Source of the DNA: Limisphaerales bacterium
GTDB lineage: Bacteria > Verrucomicrobiota > Verrucomicrobiia > Limisphaerales > UBA11358
Direction: 5' to 3'
Length of the DNA stretch: 7,037 nucleotides
Assembly (NCBI GenBank): GCA_027451565.1
Contig: DAIDJC010000177.1
Coordinates: forward strand, 1-7,037
Under the pieces are notes generated by a model, which did no database searches, was not told where the DNA came from, and was given only the letters and a program-made list of their open reading frames with translations. This document shows positions 4,736 through 7,037 of this stretch, in pieces (the stretch's first letter is position 1; each line of letters begins with the position of its first letter). A program made the position numbers and the translations under genes.

Positions 4736-6520
4736 ATGAACCACACTCTTTTCAAGGGCAAACTTCCCAAAATCGGAATTCGACCAACCATTGACGGACG
4801 ACTTGGCGGGGTCCGGGAATCTTTGGAAAATCAAACGATGGCCATGGCCCGTGCGGCAGCCAGCCTGATTTCAGCCAACCTGTCCTATCCCAATGGCCAG
4901 AAGGTCGAGTGTGTTCTTGCAGACACCTGCATTGGCGGAGTGGCCGAGGCTGCTGCATGCTCGGAAAAGTTCTCCAGCCAGGGTGTGGGCGCCACACTCA
5001 CCGTCACACCGTGCTGGTGTTATGGCAGCGAGACCATGGACATGGACCCCGCACTGCCCAAGGCTGTTTGGGGTTTTAATGGCACAGAGCGTCCCGGCGC
5101 AGTCTATCTGGCTGCAGTTCTTGCCGGACACACCCAGAAAGGCCTCCCTGCATTTGGAATTTATGGACGCGAGGTCCAGGATTCCACCGATACAACCATT
5201 CCCGAGGACGTCCGGGAAAAAATCCTTCGCTTTGCCCGCGCCGCTTTGGCCGTGGCTCTCATGCGAGGAAAATCCTATCTCGCCATGGGCGGCGTCTCCA
5301 TGGGTATCGCTGGATCCATCGTGGACCAGAATTTCTTTGAAAGCCACCTGGGCATGAGGGTTGAAACGGTTGACATGACGGAATTCCTCCGCCGGATGGA
5401 CAAGGGAATTTTTGATCCTGAAGAGTACCAGCGCGCCTTGAAATGGGTGAAACAGAATTGTGCCGAAGGCAAGGATTACAATGCTTCAAAAACCCGGCGT
5501 TCGAGGGCCAGCTTGGATTCCGAATGGGAAAAATCAGTCAAAATGGCCTTGATTGCCCGGGATCTCATGGTGGGAAATCCCAGGCTGGCCGAGATGGGAT
5601 ATGGAGAGGAAGCCATGGGGCACCATGCCTTGGCGTCCGGTTTTCAAGGCCAGCGCCAATGGACCGATTACCAGCCCAATGGCGATTTCCTGGAAGCCAT
5701 CCTGAACACATCTTTTGATTGGAACGGCCGCCGCGCACCCTACATCGTGGCCACTGAGAATGATTGTCTCAACGGCGCCTCCATGCTTTTCGGCTATCTG
5801 CTGACCAATACCGCCCAGATATTTGCCGATGTCCGGACCTACTGGAGCCCGGAGTCTGTACACCGCGTTTCCGGGCACAAACTTTCCGGCCATGCCAAGG
5901 AAGGACTGCTGCACCTCATCAATTCCGGTCCCGCCACCCTGGACGGGGTTGGATGCCAGCAATTGAACGGCAAACCTGCAATGAAACCCTTTTGGCAAAT
6001 CACCGACGCAGAAGTCCGCAAATGTCTTGCCGCCACCACTTGGCATCCGTCCATCACGGAATATTTCCCTGGCGGCGGTTGGTCCACCCGGTTTCTCACT
6101 CGTGGAGGAATGCCAGTGACCATGGCTCGCCTTAACTTGGTGAAGGGCCTCGGTCCCGTTCTTCAGATCGCAGAGGGCCACACCGTGGATCTGCCCGCCA
6201 AGGTTCACGATTGCCTGGATCAGCGAACAAATCCCACATGGCCCAGCACCTGGTTTGCCCCGGTCCTCACTGGCTCTGGCGCGTTCCGCGACGTTTACAC
6301 GGTCATGAACAACTGGGGCGCAAACCATGGCTCCATCAGCTACGGCCATATTGGGCCCGATCTCCTTTCCCTGGCTGCCATGCTGCGCATTCCGGTTTAC
6401 ATGCATAATGTGGCTGCGGAGCGAATCTTCCGGCCCAGCGCTTGGACTGCTTTTGGAACACAATGCCTGGAAAGCGCCGATTTCCGGGCCTGCGCCAATT
6501 TCGGTCCGCTCTACGCCTGA
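4736..6520 (+). CDS. fucI: L-fucose isomerase FucI
   Basis: This cytoplasmic aldose-ketose isomerase converts L-fucose to L-fuculose (the E. coli enzyme also accepts D-arabinose), the first committed step of the phosphorylating fucose pathway. It is 594 residues against 591 in E. coli and collinear throughout. Recognisable blocks are PKIGIRPTIDGR (11-22), CVLADTCIGG (59-68), TPCWCYGSETMDMDP (91-105), WGFNGTERPGAVYLAA (112-127), GGVSMGIAGSIVD (185-197), SFDWNG (326-331), NWGANHG (526-532) and the C-terminal ACANFGPLY. The Mn2+ ligands are predicted as E341 (ATENDCLNG), D365 (FADVRTYWSP) and H531, equivalent to E337, D361 and H528 in E. coli. All are intact, so the enzyme should be active; the family is hexameric. 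The ATG at 4736 is the first start after an in-frame stop (4727-4729); no clear Shine-Dalgarno precedes it. fucK, fucA and fucP are not in the window. Confidence 0.98.
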   Translation: MNHTLFKGKLPKIGIRPTIDGRLGGVRESLENQTMAMARAAASLISANLSYPNGQKVECVLADTCIGGVAEAAACSEKFSSQGVGATLTVTPCWCYGSETMDMDPALPKAVWGFNGTERPGAVYLAAVLAGHTQKGLPAFGIYGREVQDSTDTTIPEDVREKILRFARAALAVALMRGKSYLAMGGVSMGIAGSIVDQNFFESHLGMRVETVDMTEFLRRMDKGIFDPEEYQRALKWVKQNCAEGKDYNASKTRRSRASLDSEWEKSVKMALIARDLMVGNPRLAEMGYGEEAMGHHALASGFQGQRQWTDYQPNGDFLEAILNTSFDWNGRRAPYIVATENDCLNGASMLFGYLLTNTAQIFADVRTYWSPESVHRVSGHKLSGHAKEGLLHLINSGPATLDGVGCQQLNGKPAMKPFWQITDAEVRKCLAATTWHPSITEYFPGGGWSTRFLTRGGMPVTMARLNLVKGLGPVLQIAEGHTVDLPAKVHDCLDQRTNPTWPSTWFAPVLTGSGAFRDVYTVMNNWGANHGSISYGHIGPDLLSLAAMLRIPVYMHNVAAERIFRPSAWTAFGTQCLESADFRACANFGPLYA

Positions 6521-6524
6521 AACC

Positions 6525-7037
6525 TTGCCCCGCAAAAGATTCATCATTGGATGGCTTGCAGCCATTTTCGCCATAGGCTTTGTCCTGATCGTTGTCCTGA
6601 TCGGGGTTGTGGCTCTCTTGTCCCCGCAAACTTTTCTCTGTGTGGACAGCGGCAATGTGTCCGGGGATGTGCTTGTTGTGCTGGGCGGAGGGGTTAAAGA
6701 CCGTCCGGAACTTGCCGCAGCCCTGTATGAGCAGCACGCGGCGCCGCTCATTCTGCTTTCAGGAGCAGGAGACACCACGTTGAACCGCCGCGTCCTGCGC
6801 CAAAATGGGGTTCCCAAAGACGCAATTGAGATGGAAAACCGGTCGCTCACCACTCGGGAAAACGCCCTCTACAGCATACCCCTCTTGCGTGCCGCGCACA
6901 TCCACCGCGCCATAATCGTCACCTCTTGGTACCATTCGCGTCGCGCCCTAAAAACCTTTCAACATTACGCTCCCGATATCACCTTCTACTCACGGCCAGC
7001 CTATTTTGAAATGAAACACGCTGGCTGGAGTAGCAAT
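6525..7037 (+). CDS. DUF218 (SanA/YdcF/ElyC-type) membrane protein, 3' end cut off
   Basis: The reading frame is open to the window edge, giving 171 residues with the C-terminus missing. The N-terminus is basic (PRKR) followed by one transmembrane helix (about 7-32), which would place the domain outside the cytoplasm. The DUF218 core is clear: DVLVVLGGG (48-56), APLILLSGAG (73-82), ENRSLTTRENA (104-114, the conserved Ser/Thr-x-x-Glu-Asn segment) and AIIVTSWYHSRRALKTF (129-145). Family members (SanA, YdcF, ElyC) are linked to envelope integrity, peptidoglycan or lipid-carrier metabolism and vancomycin sensitivity; the biochemical activity is mostly unknown. The likely start is TTG at 6525, because the membrane anchor begins right after it and no ATG lies in frame nearby. 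It starts 4 bases after the fucI stop, suggesting translational coupling. Known relatives of about 200-270 residues suggest that several dozen residues are missing. Confidence 0.85.
   Translation, partial: MPRKRFIIGWLAAIFAIGFVLIVVLIGVVALLSPQTFLCVDSGNVSGDVLVVLGGGVKDRPELAAALYEQHAAPLILLSGAGDTTLNRRVLRQNGVPKDAIEMENRSLTTRENALYSIPLLRAAHIHRAIIVTSWYHSRRALKTFQHYAPDITFYSRPAYFEMKHAGWSSN

Noticed and set aside
4871..5347. 158-codon minus-strand frame and a 154-codon plus-strand frame (4893-5357) inside fucI
   Set aside because: Both overlap strongly conserved fucI codons in other frames; neither product looks like a real protein.
5534..6853. 439-codon open frame on the minus strand, antisense to fucI and the DUF218 gene
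   Set aside because: It lies opposite two clearly recognisable genes, has a low-complexity composition typical of shadow frames, and matches no known family.

Overview
The window looks like a piece of a Gram-negative bacterial chromosome of intermediate base composition. The protein types suggest the Verrucomicrobia/PVC group: a short glycine-tailed RRM protein, a NarL-type regulator, a secreted TPR/coiled-coil protein and a carbohydrate isomerase. Shine-Dalgarno sequences are weak or absent before most starts, which also fits. This placement is an inference from protein style; there is no rRNA or other marker gene here. I see no mobile element, CRISPR array, tRNA or rRNA.

Left part (1-1304), minus strand: a strong hairpin terminator (34-63) follows a 120-residue RRM RNA-binding protein (80-442). 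A leader/promoter region of about 250 bp lies upstream of it. Beyond that is a 131-residue helical protein of unknown function (694-1089). A doubtful 72-codon frame (1086-1304) overlaps its start by ATGA.

Right part (1388-7037), plus strand: a NarL/FixJ-type response regulator (1388-2041); an RbsD/FucU-type sugar pyranase or mutarotase (about 2190-2579); an exported protein with TPR-like segments flanking coiled coils (2600-4177); a YjbQ-family protein (4199-4618); a full-length L-fucose isomerase, FucI (4736-6520); and the 5' part of a membrane-anchored DUF218 (SanA/YdcF-type) protein (6525 to the window edge). The gaps are about 148, 20, 21, 117 and 4 bp, so 2190-4618 and 4736-7037 could be two transcription units or one long one.

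Functional reading: FucI converts L-fucose to L-fuculose, and an RbsD/FucU protein could supply the required sugar anomer, so the locus probably takes part in deoxy-sugar use. No kinase (FucK), aldolase (FucA), permease (FucP) or glycoside hydrolase is in view, so a complete fucose pathway cannot be claimed. The response regulator has no histidine kinase beside it. I found no clearly new system. The most interesting points are the RbsD-like protein with altered active-site neighbours close to fucI, the composite TPR/coiled-coil protein, the TTG-started DUF218 gene abutting fucI, and possible RNA structure ahead of the RRM gene.
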